Shown here: in pieces, positions 41,917 to 50,633 of the stretch
How positions within the stretch are numbered: position 1 is the stretch's first letter
Layout: every line of letters starts with the position of its first letter
Assembly: GCA_003222085.1 (NCBI GenBank)
Contig: QHUK01000006.1
Span: 24,248 to 88,247 of the forward strand
Length of the DNA stretch: 64,000 nt
DNA from: Gemmatimonadota bacterium
GTDB taxonomy: Bacteria; Gemmatimonadota; Gemmatimonadetes; Gemmatimonadales; GWC2-71-9
Direction of reading: 5' to 3'
Notes under the pieces: model-generated
Databases searched by the model: none
Seen by the model: the letters and a program-made list of their open reading frames with translations, nothing else
Told to the model about the DNA's origin: nothing
Program-made: the position numbers and the translations under genes

Positions 41917-43665
41917 ATGAGCACAGGCGGTCCGCTGCGCCAGCCGATCCCCGTCGGCCGGTCGATCCTGTGGAGCCCGGCCAGCGAGGGCGGGGGCGGG
42001 GGCGGGGCGGGGGGGGCCCAGCGACCGGGCCACATCCCGTTTCCCGTCTTCCTGTCCCAGTCGGCGCTGACGGCAATCCACGAGCACGTGGCAACCCCCG
42101 CGCGACCCGGTCAGGGCGTCCTTGGCTTCCTGCTCGGCGACCTGTGCGAGTGCCCGGAGACCAACGTCTCCTATCTGGTGATCGACGCCGCCCTCCGGCT
42201 CAACCAGGCGATCTACGGCGACCGCACGCGCGACGTCATCACCCGGCTGTGGGATCGCGTCCAGGAGCAGGTGGAAACGCAACAGGCGCATCTCATCGGC
42301 TGGTACCACACCCACCCGCCGCTGCCGCTGAGCCTCACCGGACACGACGTCGAGACCCACGAGCACTACTTCGGCGAACCGTGGCAGGTGACCTTGCTGC
42401 TCGGGACCGATCCGGCGGAGCCCGCGGCCGCGTTCTTTCGAGCCGGCCCGGACGAGTCCTGGCTCGCCACTCCCCTGCCGTTCTACGAGCTCCTCGCCCC
42501 GGAATCGATCCGCCCGGATGGGAAGAAGCGCTCGTTCGTGACGTGGAAGAATCACCGGGCCTACAATCCGGTGGCGCCACCGGCCGCGCCGACGCTGCGA
42601 ACGCCGGCGGCGAAGCCGCCCTCGGAGCCGAGGTTCACGCCGGCGTCTGCGAAGCCGCAGCCGCCCCCACCGCCGCCCCCACGGACCGCGCCGCCGCCCC
42701 CGTCCCCCCCGCCCCCTCCGCCCCCGTCTCCCCCGCTGCAGCCCCCGCCCCCGCCGCCCAGACGGGCCGATGATAGGCACGAGCTCAAGTTCCTCACCGC
42801 CGCCGAGGACATGCCGCCGCCCCTGCCGCCCCCGTCGCCCCCGCCCCGACGGGACACGCCTCGGCCGCGACCGGCGCTCCGGCCCGAGCTCGAACCCGAG
42901 CCCGAGCCCGAGCCGGAAGTCGAGCCCGAACCGGACCCCGTCGAGCCGATGGCCACCGAACAGGAGGGCGCGGCCGCGCCAATATGGCCTGACGAATTCG
43001 AGGAGCGTGATTCAGGCGACGAATCCGAGGCAGCCGAGGAGCCGTTGCAGCCGGTGCCACGCCGGCGCCGGCGCGGGAGGCATCGCAAGGGACTGTGGGT
43101 GACGGTGTTCCTGCTGCTGATCGCCGTGGGCGGTGCCGGGGCCTACTGGTGGTTCCAGCCGGAGCTGCCGCTCCCCGAGTGGTCCACGATCACGGGCAAG
43201 TGGTCGGCGATCTCGTCAACGATCAGCGGGCAGGTGTCCGCTCTCAAGGCAAAGCTCCGGCGGGCGCCGTCCGTCCCTCAGCCGCAGCGTCGCGCGCAGC
43301 CTCCATCGCGCCCCGCCACGCAGCCTGCGACTGTCCCCGCTCCGGGGGGGGGGCGCCCCGCACCGTTGCAACGGGCTCCGTCGCCGCCGGCGCCCCTCGC
43401 GCACCTCGACGTGGTCGGCGACTCACTGTCGCAGGTCGTGCGTAACTTCGGCGAGCGGGCCACACTATTCGCCCGGGGCCAGTTGCCCTGCGCCGGGCTG
43501 GCGCGCGGCCTGGCGGCGGTGGAAAACCGTTGGATCGCGTACAACACCGCTCGGCGCGGTGCCGGGGTACTGGATGCCGCCCACACCGCTCGCGACCAGA
43601 CGCTGTACGCCGGCGTGGACTCGGTGGAGCGCCGGTTCGAGCAATCGGGATGCCCGCGGCCGTAG
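41917..43665 (+). CDS. Membrane-anchored JAMM/MPN-domain protein
   Basis: The product (582 aa) starts with an MPN domain (about 40-200). The JAMM core HTHP...T..D is visible (His131, His133, Thr141 in place of Ser, Asp144), but the usual Glu three residues before GFLLG is Gly67, with Glu77 nearby, so activity is uncertain. A long Pro-rich tract (about 210-300) and acidic region follow, then one transmembrane helix (about 393-413) and a ~170-residue extracytoplasmic domain. The protein would tether the MPN domain at the inner membrane by a flexible Pro-rich stalk. The following gene overlaps its end. Confidence 0.75.
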   Translation: MSTGGPLRQPIPVGRSILWSPASEGGGGGGAGGAQRPGHIPFPVFLSQSALTAIHEHVATPARPGQGVLGFLLGDLCECPETNVSYLVIDAALRLNQAIYGDRTRDVITRLWDRVQEQVETQQAHLIGWYHTHPPLPLSLTGHDVETHEHYFGEPWQVTLLLGTDPAEPAAAFFRAGPDESWLATPLPFYELLAPESIRPDGKKRSFVTWKNHRAYNPVAPPAAPTLRTPAAKPPSEPRFTPASAKPQPPPPPPPRTAPPPPSPPPPPPPSPPLQPPPPPPRRADDRHELKFLTAAEDMPPPLPPPSPPPRRDTPRPRPALRPELEPEPEPEPEVEPEPDPVEPMATEQEGAAAPIWPDEFEERDSGDESEAAEEPLQPVPRRRRRGRHRKGLWVTVFLLLIAVGGAGAYWWFQPELPLPEWSTITGKWSAISSTISGQVSALKAKLRRAPSVPQPQRRAQPPSRPATQPATVPAPGGGRPAPLQRAPSPPAPLAHLDVVGDSLSQVVRNFGERATLFARGQLPCAGLARGLAAVENRWIAYNTARRGAGVLDAAHTARDQTLYAGVDSVERRFEQSGCPRP

Positions 43666-44594
43666 CCTGCCTCTTGGTGCTGGTCGTCGCGCTGCAGGGC
43701 GGCGAGCGCTTGCGCAAGACCGACCTCGTCCGCCTGCTCTCGAGCGTGACCTTGGCCCCCGACGAGCTGGCGGCCCTGATCCGCCGCAACTGCCTGAGCT
43801 TCACCCCGAGCGGGCGGGATCGCGCCGACTTCGTCGCCTTGGGCGCAGGTCCCGTGGTGCTCCGGGAGATCGATGCGTGCGTCCGCCGCGGCGGAGCCCC
43901 GCGCCCGGCGCCGACGCCCGCGCGGCCGACGCCCGTCGCCACGCCGGCGCCTCTGCCCGTCCCTCGGTCGCCGGTCTCGGGTGTGCGGACCGGCTTCGTG
44001 CTCGGCGTGGGCCAGCACGCCGCCGTGGGCATGCGCCCGACACATGCCCTCCTGTTCGAGGTGCGGGATACGGTCGGCGCCGCCGTCGGGGGGCAGGAGG
44101 TACGCCTGGGGGCGACGAACGGACACCTCACGGCGACGCGGCTCGTGACCGATACGAACGGTCACGTGGAGGTGGACCTGACGCTGGGGCCGAGGGTCGG
44201 CCCCGTGCAGGTGAGCGCGACGGTCGGCGCGATCGAGCGACAGGCCACGCTGTATGCCGAGCCGGGGCCTGCGGTGCAGCTCGCGGTGCGTTGCGGGGAC
44301 GCGATGCTCGGCGCCCGAGTCGCGTTCGCTCCGCGCGGCGTTGTGGTGCTGCGGGTCTCGGCGCAGGACGGGTTTGCCAACGCTGCGCCGGTCACGGGTC
44401 TCCAGGCCGCGCCTGGGGACCGCGGTGTGCTGCGCATCGCATTCGTGGGTACCGACGCCTCGGGCACCCTGGTCCGGGTCGAGCCGCGCGACGAGGGCTC
44501 GACGAGCCTCGTGATCGTCGCGTCAGGGCAGCGCCGGGACCTGAGCGTCACCGTGGCGAAACAGCCGCCACCCGGCATTGCGCTCTGTCCCTGA
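43650..44594 (+). CDS. Exported protein with Ig-like domains
   Basis: The product (314 aa) starts with a signal peptide (AVACLLVLVVALQGG), then a short helical part (DLVRLLSSVTLAPDELAALIRRN), a Pro-rich linker and two beta-rich domains of bacterial Ig-like character (EVRLGATNGHLTATRLVTDTNGHVEVDL). No catalytic motif is seen. The ATG at 43650 lies 16 bp inside the JAMM gene, so the two are co-expressed and may meet outside the membrane. Confidence 0.75.
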   Translation: MPAAVACLLVLVVALQGGERLRKTDLVRLLSSVTLAPDELAALIRRNCLSFTPSGRDRADFVALGAGPVVLREIDACVRRGGAPRPAPTPARPTPVATPAPLPVPRSPVSGVRTGFVLGVGQHAAVGMRPTHALLFEVRDTVGAAVGGQEVRLGATNGHLTATRLVTDTNGHVEVDLTLGPRVGPVQVSATVGAIERQATLYAEPGPAVQLAVRCGDAMLGARVAFAPRGVVVLRVSAQDGFANAAPVTGLQAAPGDRGVLRIAFVGTDASGTLVRVEPRDEGSTSLVIVASGQRRDLSVTVAKQPPPGIALCP

Positions 44595-44603
44595 CCGGTG
44601 CGT

Positions 44604-44625
44604 CTGTTCACCCCTGTGCGTCTGT
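44604..44625. repeat. Dispersed 22-bp repeat, copy 1
   Basis: CTGTTCACCCCTGTGCGTCT plus GT; 21 of 22 bases match 55609-55630, 11 kb away. Both copies are intergenic and contain the word GTGCGTCTGT. Confidence 0.7.
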
Positions 44626-44770
44626 CCCTGTTCTCCGGTTCACGGCCTGACTAGCTTTGAGAGCCCCAGGTCCGCAGGTCGTCCACTCGTGAACCGCGTC
44701 AGGCCCTCGCAGGGAGCAGCGCTAAGCGATGTCGGGCGTCGCTGCGGGGTGCCTGGGGCATTTCACAGCA

Positions 44771-44876
44771 AACGCGGAAGTGGGAACGCGGAACGCGGAA
44801 CAGAGAGGGAGCCTTCGTGCCGCGCGACGGTGGCCTTGATGTTCCGCGTTTGACACCGCGTTCCGACTTCCGCGTT
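44771..44876. repeat. Word-iterated inverted repeat before dnaX
   Basis: The arm 44771-44791 (AACGCGGAAGTGGGAACGCG and one more G) pairs with 44856-44876 at 20 of 21 positions, and further ACGCGGAAC words extend inward. It lies in the 294-bp gap 44595-44888, ends 12 bp before dnaX and could form the dnaX leader hairpin. Confidence 0.8.
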
Positions 44877-44888
44877 AGATTGCTCCGC

Positions 44889-46583
44889 ATGATCGCCCTC
44901 GCCCGCAAATACCGTCCCAAGAAGTTCTCCGATCTGCTCGTCCAGGATCACGTGGCCGCCGCGCTGCGTGGCGCCGTGGCGGGAAACCGGGTCGCGCACG
45001 GGTACCTGTTCGCGGGTCCCCGCGGCGTGGGCAAGACCACCGCCGCCCGCATCCTCGCGATGGCGCTGAACTGCGAGCGGCGCGGTGCGGCCGGCGCGCC
45101 GGCGGGTGAGCCGTGCGGCGAGTGCGATTCCTGCACCCGGATCTGGACCGGCGCCGCGAACCTCGACGTCGTCGAGCTCGACGCCGCCTCGAACCGGGGC
45201 GTGGACGACGCGCGCGATCTGCGTGAGCGCGCCATGTACGCCGCCTCCGCGGAAGGTCGCCACAAAGTGTACATCGTGGACGAGGCCCATATGTTGACGC
45301 GCGAGGCGTGGAACGCGCTTCTCAAGATTCTCGAGGAGCCGCCCTCGCGCGTCGTGTTCGTGTTCGCCACGACCGAGCCGCAGAAGATCGCGCAGAGCGC
45401 CGCCCCAATCCTCTCACGCCTGCAGCGGTTCGATTTCCGGCGGATCGGTCCCCGCGCGATCGCCGATCGCCTGCGGCATGTGGCCACGGCTGAAGGGCTC
45501 GCCGCGGACGACGACGCGCTGCACCTCATCGCCAAGAGCGCGGACGGCGGAATGCGCGACGGGCTCTCGATCCTCGACCAGGTCGTGTCGTTCGGCGAGG
45601 GGCCCGTCACCGCCGTCCGGGTGCGTGAGGTGCTCGGCCTGATCTCGGACGACGTCTATGGCGAGCTGCTGCGCCTCGTGTCCGAGCGCGACCCCAAGGC
45701 CGTGTTTCCGCTCGTGGAGCGGCTGGTACATGCGGGCGCCGATCTCGGGGAGTTCGTCGCCGGAGCGGGGGAGGTTCTGCGCGCCGTGCTGCTGGGGAAT
45801 CTCGGCGGCAAACCAGAGGGGTTCACGGAGGCGATGCTGGCGTTGATCGAACGGTACCGCTCGCCGGGACCGTCAGGGACTCCTTTAGGGCTCCCCGCTC
45901 CCGATGTGGTGCGGCTGCTGGCCGTGCTGTCGGAGATGGAGCCCCAGCTCCGCTCCAGCGGCAACACGCGGCTCACCGTGGAGCTCTTGCTGCTTCGGTG
46001 GGCGATGATGAGTCGGACGGTCGAACTCGAGGCGGTCATCAAGGCTCTCGGTGAACGGCCGGGGGAGAGGCCGGGGAAGGGTGAACAGCCGGGGAAGGGC
46101 AACCCAGCGCCGGTACTGCGGGACGCCGCTTCCGTTCCCCCTTCCCCGGCAGTTCCACGGGCCGTCTCCCCGGCTGTCCCCCCGGAGCAGGGTCCGTTAA
46201 CGCTCGATCGCCTCCGCGCCCTCTGGCCTCGGATCGTTGAGGACGCCCGCGCCCAAAGCCCGATGCTCGGCGCGCTGCTGCTAGTCACCGAAGTTGCCGG
46301 TGTGGAGGCGGGAGCGGTCACGATACGCCTGCTCGACACGAATCCGGTGCATGCGGAGGGGCTCGCGCGACAGGGGGAGGCGCTCGCGCGGCTGGTGGGA
46401 CGATTCTTCACGGAGGCCGTCCGCGTCAAACTCCAGGGACCGGAGAGCGGAGAGCGGTCGGCCCGGCGACCCGGCCGGCTGACTGAGGAAGGGGCTCGCG
46501 CGGAGCGGCTCAAGACGCTGCGGGCACAAGATCCCAGCCTCAACGCCGCCGTAGACGCGTTAGATTTGGAGTTGTTGGAATAG
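44889..46583 (+). CDS. dnaX: DNA polymerase III subunits gamma and tau
   Basis: The product (564 aa) is the clamp-loader ATPase. Visible: ARKYRPKKFSDLLVQDH at the N-terminus, Walker A GPRGVGKT (43-50), the zinc module C...CGECDSC, DEAH, ILEEPPSRVVFVFATTEP, SRLQRFDFRRI and GGMRDGLSILDQ. Residues ~385-435 form a Pro/Gly-rich linker encoded by an inverted repeat; the C-terminal ~125 residues form a short tau-like domain. ATG 44889 directly precedes the conserved start. ybaB and recR follow, as in many bacteria. Confidence 0.95.
   Translation: MIALARKYRPKKFSDLLVQDHVAAALRGAVAGNRVAHGYLFAGPRGVGKTTAARILAMALNCERRGAAGAPAGEPCGECDSCTRIWTGAANLDVVELDAASNRGVDDARDLRERAMYAASAEGRHKVYIVDEAHMLTREAWNALLKILEEPPSRVVFVFATTEPQKIAQSAAPILSRLQRFDFRRIGPRAIADRLRHVATAEGLAADDDALHLIAKSADGGMRDGLSILDQVVSFGEGPVTAVRVREVLGLISDDVYGELLRLVSERDPKAVFPLVERLVHAGADLGEFVAGAGEVLRAVLLGNLGGKPEGFTEAMLALIERYRSPGPSGTPLGLPAPDVVRLLAVLSEMEPQLRSSGNTRLTVELLLLRWAMMSRTVELEAVIKALGERPGERPGKGEQPGKGNPAPVLRDAASVPPSPAVPRAVSPAVPPEQGPLTLDRLRALWPRIVEDARAQSPMLGALLLVTEVAGVEAGAVTIRLLDTNPVHAEGLARQGEALARLVGRFFTEAVRVKLQGPESGERSARRPGRLTEEGARAERLKTLRAQDPSLNAAVDALDLELLE
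46055..46195. repeat. Palindromic repeat inside dnaX
   Basis: Iterated GCCGGGGAAGGG(T)GAAC words on the left and GTTCCCCCTTCCCCGGC on the right form an in-frame inverted repeat. The reverse complement of the right arm shares 16 bp with the intergenic element at 19363-19378. It encodes the linker between the ATPase and C-terminal domain. Confidence 0.75.
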
Positions 46584-46620
46584 CTTGCCACCCGTTTCGG
46601 CGAGGGGTAACTTTCGACGT

Positions 46621-46938
46621 ATGGCGGATTTATCCAACCTGCTCCAATTGGGGCAGCAGATGCAGTTCCGGTTGTCGGAAATCCAGTCCCAGCTGGCCCA
46701 GCAGACGGTGACCTGTACGGCAGGTGGCGGGATCGTGGCCGCCACGGCCGATGGGCGGGGCCAGATCCGCGCCATCAAGATCGACCCCCAGGCGATCGCC
46801 CAGGGGGATGTGGAAATGCTCGAGGATCTCGTGCTCGCCGCCGTGTCGCAGGCGCAGCAGCGCGCCGCCGAGCTGTACCAGGCGGAGGTGAAGAAGCTCG
46901 CCTCGGGCCTGCCGTTCCCGTTTCAGCTGCCGCTATAA
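46621..46938 (+). CDS. ybaB: YbaB/EbfC nucleoid-associated protein
   Basis: The product (105 aa) binds DNA as a dimer and is usually co-transcribed with dnaX and recR, as here. It has the QMQFRLSEIQSQLAQQTVT helix, the GGGIVAATADGRGQIRAIKID strand region (family: ag.G.v.v.....g....i.id) and the EMLEDLVLAAVSQA helix. ATG 46621 is chosen over an upstream in-frame GTG-like extension. Confidence 0.93.
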   Translation: MADLSNLLQLGQQMQFRLSEIQSQLAQQTVTCTAGGGIVAATADGRGQIRAIKIDPQAIAQGDVEMLEDLVLAAVSQAQQRAAELYQAEVKKLASGLPFPFQLPL

Positions 46939-46944
46939 TCCGCC

Positions 46945-47568
46945 GTGTCGGCCATCGAAGATCTCGTGACGGAGCTGGCGAAGCTCCCCGGGATCGGACG
47001 GAAGACGGCGCAGCGGCTCACGTTTTACCTGTTGAAGCAGCCCGCGGAGACCGCCACGCGCCTGGCGGAGGCCATCCGCAACGTCCGGGCCCGAGTGAGG
47101 GCCTGCGGCGAGTGCGGCACGCTCACCGATGAAGAGCCGTGCGCGATCTGCCGGGACCCGCGCCGCGACGCGAGTGTGCTGTGCGTCGTGGAGGAAGCCT
47201 CGGATGTGGCGGCCATCGAGCGCGCCGGACGGTTTCGGGGCCGCTACCACGTGCTGGGCGGCCGGCTCTCCCCGCTCGAAGGCGTGGGTCCGGAGGCGTT
47301 GCACCTCGAGCGCTTGATGGAACGGGTGGCGAATGGGGGAGGCGCGGGGCTGCGGGAAGTGATCATCGCCACGAACCCGTCGATGGAGGGCGAGGTCACC
47401 GCGACGTACCTGCAACAGCTGCTCAAGCCGACGGGCGTCCGGGTGACCCGCATCGCGCGGGGGCTCCCCGTGGGCGGGGATCTCGAGTATGCCGACGGCG
47501 TGACCATCGCGCAGGCGCTCTTGGCCCGGCGCGACATGGCCGAGTCCGACAGACCCGAGGGGACGTAA
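46945..47568 (+). CDS. recR: Recombination protein RecR
   Basis: The product (207 aa) acts with RecF/RecO in gap repair. It shows the N-terminal helix-hairpin-helix (LAKLPGIGRKTAQRLTFYLL), a C4 zinc finger (CGECGTLTDEEPCAIC), and the Toprim domain (LCVVEEASDVAAIE, YHVLGGRLSPLEGVGPE, TNPSMEGEVTA). GTG start 6 bp after ybaB. Its TAA overlaps the next ATG (TAATG). Confidence 0.97.
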   Translation: MSAIEDLVTELAKLPGIGRKTAQRLTFYLLKQPAETATRLAEAIRNVRARVRACGECGTLTDEEPCAICRDPRRDASVLCVVEEASDVAAIERAGRFRGRYHVLGGRLSPLEGVGPEALHLERLMERVANGGGAGLREVIIATNPSMEGEVTATYLQQLLKPTGVRVTRIARGLPVGGDLEYADGVTIAQALLARRDMAESDRPEGT

Positions 47569-48056
47569 TGGCGGGTGCGGCGAGCTGGTCGTTCTCCGAG
47601 AACGACTTCAAGCAGATCCAGCAGCACTTGCAGGCGTTCCTTCGTGACTCGAACGCGCGCTGCGCGCTGCTCGTCGACCGCGCCGGGCAGCTGGTCGCGA
47701 CCGTCGGCGAGCCTCCGCAGTTCGATGCCACCGCCTTCGCCTCTCTCACCGCCGCCGACTTCAGCGCCAACGACCAGCTCGCCAAAATGATCGGTGAGAA
47801 CGAGTTCGCCTCCCTGGTGCATCAGGGGGAGAAGGAGTCGATGTTTCTCGCCGACGTGGCGAAGCGCGTGATCCTCGTCGTGCTGTTCGACCAGCGTACC
47901 ACCCTGGGCCTCGTGAAGCTCAAGGGCAAGGGCGCGGTGGAGCGGTTGAACAAAGTCTTCGAGGAGATGTTCAATCGCGTGGGCGCGGGCCCGACGGCGC
48001 CCGAAAAGGGCCTGCTCGAGGGGGCGGAAGACGAAATTGACAAACTCTTCGGTTGA
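47568..48056 (+). CDS. mglB: Roadblock/LC7 protein, MglB-like
   Basis: The product (162 aa) has the roadblock/LC7 fold: a helix, CALLVDRAGQLVATVG, the FASLTAADFSANDQLAKMIGE helix and two strands (SMFLADVAKRVILVVLFD). It is followed by an MglA-like GTPase after 15 bp, the classic MglB-MglA order; MglB acts as the GTPase-activating partner in polarity control in Myxococcus. An acidic C-terminal tail extends beyond the fold. Confidence 0.9.
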   Translation: MAGAASWSFSENDFKQIQQHLQAFLRDSNARCALLVDRAGQLVATVGEPPQFDATAFASLTAADFSANDQLAKMIGENEFASLVHQGEKESMFLADVAKRVILVVLFDQRTTLGLVKLKGKGAVERLNKVFEEMFNRVGAGPTAPEKGLLEGAEDEIDKLFG

Positions 48057-48071
48057 GAGGACGCGCGTCCC

Positions 48072-48746
48072 ATGTCGATGATCAACTACGCGTCCCGCGA
48101 GATCAACTGCAAGCTCGTCTATTACGGCCCGGGCCTGGGCGGCAAGACGACCAACCTCGAGCACATTTACGGCAAAGTGTCGCCCAATACGCGCGGCAAA
48201 ATGATCTCGCTCGCCACCGAGACCGAGCGCACGCTGTTCTTCGACTTCCTGCCGGTCGACTTGGGCACCATCCGCGGCTTCAAGACCCGGTTCCACCTCT
48301 ACACGGTGCCGGGCCAGGTGTACTACAACGCGAGCCGCAAGCTGATTCTCAAGGGCGTGGACGGAATCGTGTTCGTGGGCGACAGCCAGATCGAGCGGAT
48401 GGAGGCGAACGTCGAATCGATGCAGAACCTCTACGATAACATGTCGGAATACGGCTACGACCTGACGAAGATTCCGTTCATCATCCAGTACAACAAACGC
48501 GACCTGCCGAATGCCGCGCCGATCCGCGATCTCCAGGCCTCCCTGAACCCGGGCTGGCCCATCGAAGACGGGGCGCAGCAAAAGGTCACCCCCGATCCGA
48601 TGCATGCGGGCGAGAACCTGATCGAGCGGGTCGACAATCAATGGATCGGCCGGGCGCCCTACCTCGAGGCCGTGGCAGTCCGCGGCGATGGCGTATTCGA
48701 CACCCTGAAGACGGTGAGCAAGCTGGTCTTGAAGACGCTGAGCTAG
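48072..48746 (+). CDS. mglA: MglA-family small GTPase
   Basis: The product (224 aa) is a Ras-like GTPase of the MglA group: P-loop [10 protein letters not shown] (19-28), the switch region with [27 protein letters not shown], and base-specific NKRD. The length is slightly above Myxococcus MglA (195 aa) because of an insertion after the NKRD strand. It probably defines a cell pole with MglB; motility genes are not in the window. Confidence 0.95.
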   Translation: MSMINYASREINCKLVYYGPGLGGKTTNLEHIYGKVSPNTRGKMISLATETERTLFFDFLPVDLGTIRGFKTRFHLYTVPGQVYYNASRKLILKGVDGIVFVGDSQIERMEANVESMQNLYDNMSEYGYDLTKIPFIIQYNKRDLPNAAPIRDLQASLNPGWPIEDGAQQKVTPDPMHAGENLIERVDNQWIGRAPYLEAVAVRGDGVFDTLKTVSKLVLKTLS

Positions 48747-48756
48747 GGGGGGGCTC

Positions 48757-49392
48757 ATGCGCTGGACCCTCCCCAACATCCTCACGCTGGCGCGTATCTG
48801 CCTCACGCCGGTCATCGCGCTGCTCCCCTTCATCGAGGGGTACTGGCCCAAAGTCATCGCGTTCCTCATCTTCCTCGCGGCCGGGGCCTCCGATGTGGTG
48901 GATGGCTACCTGGCGCGTCGGCGCAACCAGGTGAGCGAGCTCGGCCAGCTGCTCGATCCGGTCGCGGACAAGCTGCTGCTCTTCGCCACGCTCATCCCCA
49001 TTTTCTGGCTCACGCGCCACCCGACGATCCTGTACGGGATTCCCTGGTGGGGCAGCCTGCCGGTATGGGTGGCGCTGCTCCTGGTGGGACGCGAGATCCT
49101 CATCACGGCGTTTCGGTTTTTCGCGAAGCGGCGCGGCGTCGTAATCCCGGCCGCAGGCGCGGGCAAGCTCAAAGCCGTGGTGCAGAACGTCTTCATCGGG
49201 GCGACGATCGCGTGGTTCGCTTGGCGCGACGCGTTGCTGCGCCACGGCTGGACGGGGCGGCTCGAGGAGGCCTGGAACAAGTTCCACGGGTGGTTCGTCG
49301 CCGTGACGCTGGCCGGCGCCATCCTGCTCACCGTGTATTCCCTCATCGTGTATCTGTATCGCTATCGCGCCGTCCTGAAGGGCGGCGGGTGA
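48757..49392 (+). CDS. pgsA: CDP-diacylglycerol--glycerol-3-phosphate 3-phosphatidyltransferase
   Basis: The product (211 aa) makes phosphatidylglycerol phosphate. The CDP-alcohol phosphotransferase signature is complete (SDVVDGYLARRRNQVSEL, then GQLLDPVADKL), and there are about five transmembrane helices. It starts with ATG 10 bp after mglA and its stop overlaps the cinA GTG. Confidence 0.95.
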   Translation: MRWTLPNILTLARICLTPVIALLPFIEGYWPKVIAFLIFLAAGASDVVDGYLARRRNQVSELGQLLDPVADKLLLFATLIPIFWLTRHPTILYGIPWWGSLPVWVALLLVGREILITAFRFFAKRRGVVIPAAGAGKLKAVVQNVFIGATIAWFAWRDALLRHGWTGRLEEAWNKFHGWFVAVTLAGAILLTVYSLIVYLYRYRAVLKGGG

Positions 49393-50633
49393 ACGTCGAA
49401 GTCCTCACCATCGGCACCGAGCTGCTGCTTGGCTACACCGTGGATACGAACGCCGCCGAGCTGGGCCGGGCGCTCGCCGCCGCGGGGGCGGAGATCGTGC
49501 GCCGCACCACCGTCGCCGACCGGCCCGAGCCGATCCGCGCCAGCGTGGCCGAAGCCCTGAATCGCACGGGGTTCGTGATCACCACCGGTGGCCTCGGGCC
49601 GACACGGGATGACATGACCAAGACCGTCGTCGCGGAGCTATTCGGTCGTCGGCTCGTGCTCGACGAGCGCCTGCTCGCGAGCATCCAGGCACGGTTCGAT
49701 CGGATGGGCCGTCCGATGCCAGCCGTCAACCGCACGCAAGCCGAAGTTCCCGAAGGCGCGGTCATTCTCTCCAATCCACGCGGCACCGCACCCGGGCTCT
49801 GGGTCGAGGACGCGCGCGGAGTGGTGGTGCTGCTCCCCGGCGTGCCGCGCGAGATGCGCGGGCTCCTGGTGGACGAGGTGCTCCCCCGAATCGTGACCCG
49901 GCAGGGGAGCGCGCGCCGGGTCGTGCGGTCACGCACCTTGCGCACCACGGGTGTGTCGGAGTCGGCCTTGGCCGAGCGCGTCGGCCCCATCGAACCCGAG
50001 ATCGCACCCCTCACGCTCGCCTACCTCCCGTCCGTCGACGGCGTGGACCTGCGGGTCACCGCGTGGGGGCTCGAGCCCACGGACGCGGAGGCGCGGCTGG
50101 GCGTCGTCGTGGAGCGTCTCAAGGCCGCCGTCGGTGAGCACACCTACGGAGAAGACGACGCCGACCTCGCCGCCGTGCTGCTGGAAGCCTTGCGAAGGCA
50201 GCGTCATCGACTGGGTGTGGCGGAGTCGTGCACGGGCGGGATGATCGGGGAGCGGATCACCAACGTTCCCGGCGCTTCGGATACCTTCATCGGCGGCGTC
50301 GTCGCGTACGCCGACGTGATCAAGACCGCCGCACTCAAGGTGCCGCTCGAGACCCTCGAGGCGTACGGCGCGGTCTCCGAAGAAACCGTGCGGGCGATGG
50401 CCGAAGGGGCGCAGCGCCTGTTTTCGGCCGACTGCACGATCGCCGTGACCGGCATCGCCGGCCCGGGAGGCGGCACACCCGAGAAGCCCGTTGGGACGGT
50501 CTGGCTGGCGGCGCGGGTGCATACGAGCACGCGTGCGCTCAGGCGCGTGCTGCCGGGCGATCGCGACGACGTCCGCCGTCGCGCCGCGCAGGCGGGACTG
50601 GACCTGCTCCGTCGGCTGCTCGCGGAAACCTAG
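49389..50633 (+). CDS. cinA: CinA-like protein (nicotinamide-nucleotide amidase type)
   Basis: The product (414 aa) combines a molybdopterin-binding-like N-terminal domain (LTIGTELLLGYTVDTNA, TTGGLGPTRDDMT, LPGVPREM; known as COG1058 ADP-ribose pyrophosphatase) with the C-terminal CinA domain (GVAESCTGGMIGERIT, VVAYADVIK, GIAGPGGGTPEKPVGTVW; NMN deamidase). Both halves are intact, so NAD recycling is likely. The GTG start overlaps pgsA (GTGA). Confidence 0.95.
   Translation: MNVEVLTIGTELLLGYTVDTNAAELGRALAAAGAEIVRRTTVADRPEPIRASVAEALNRTGFVITTGGLGPTRDDMTKTVVAELFGRRLVLDERLLASIQARFDRMGRPMPAVNRTQAEVPEGAVILSNPRGTAPGLWVEDARGVVVLLPGVPREMRGLLVDEVLPRIVTRQGSARRVVRSRTLRTTGVSESALAERVGPIEPEIAPLTLAYLPSVDGVDLRVTAWGLEPTDAEARLGVVVERLKAAVGEHTYGEDDADLAAVLLEALRRQRHRLGVAESCTGGMIGERITNVPGASDTFIGGVVAYADVIKTAALKVPLETLEAYGAVSEETVRAMAEGAQRLFSADCTIAVTGIAGPGGGTPEKPVGTVWLAARVHTSTRALRRVLPGDRDDVRRRAAQAGLDLLRRLLAET

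Noticed and set aside
42640..42960. Proline-rich GC tract as a tandem repeat or sequencing artefact
   Set aside because: The frame stays open and joins an MPN domain to a transmembrane helix; it reads as a real stalk.
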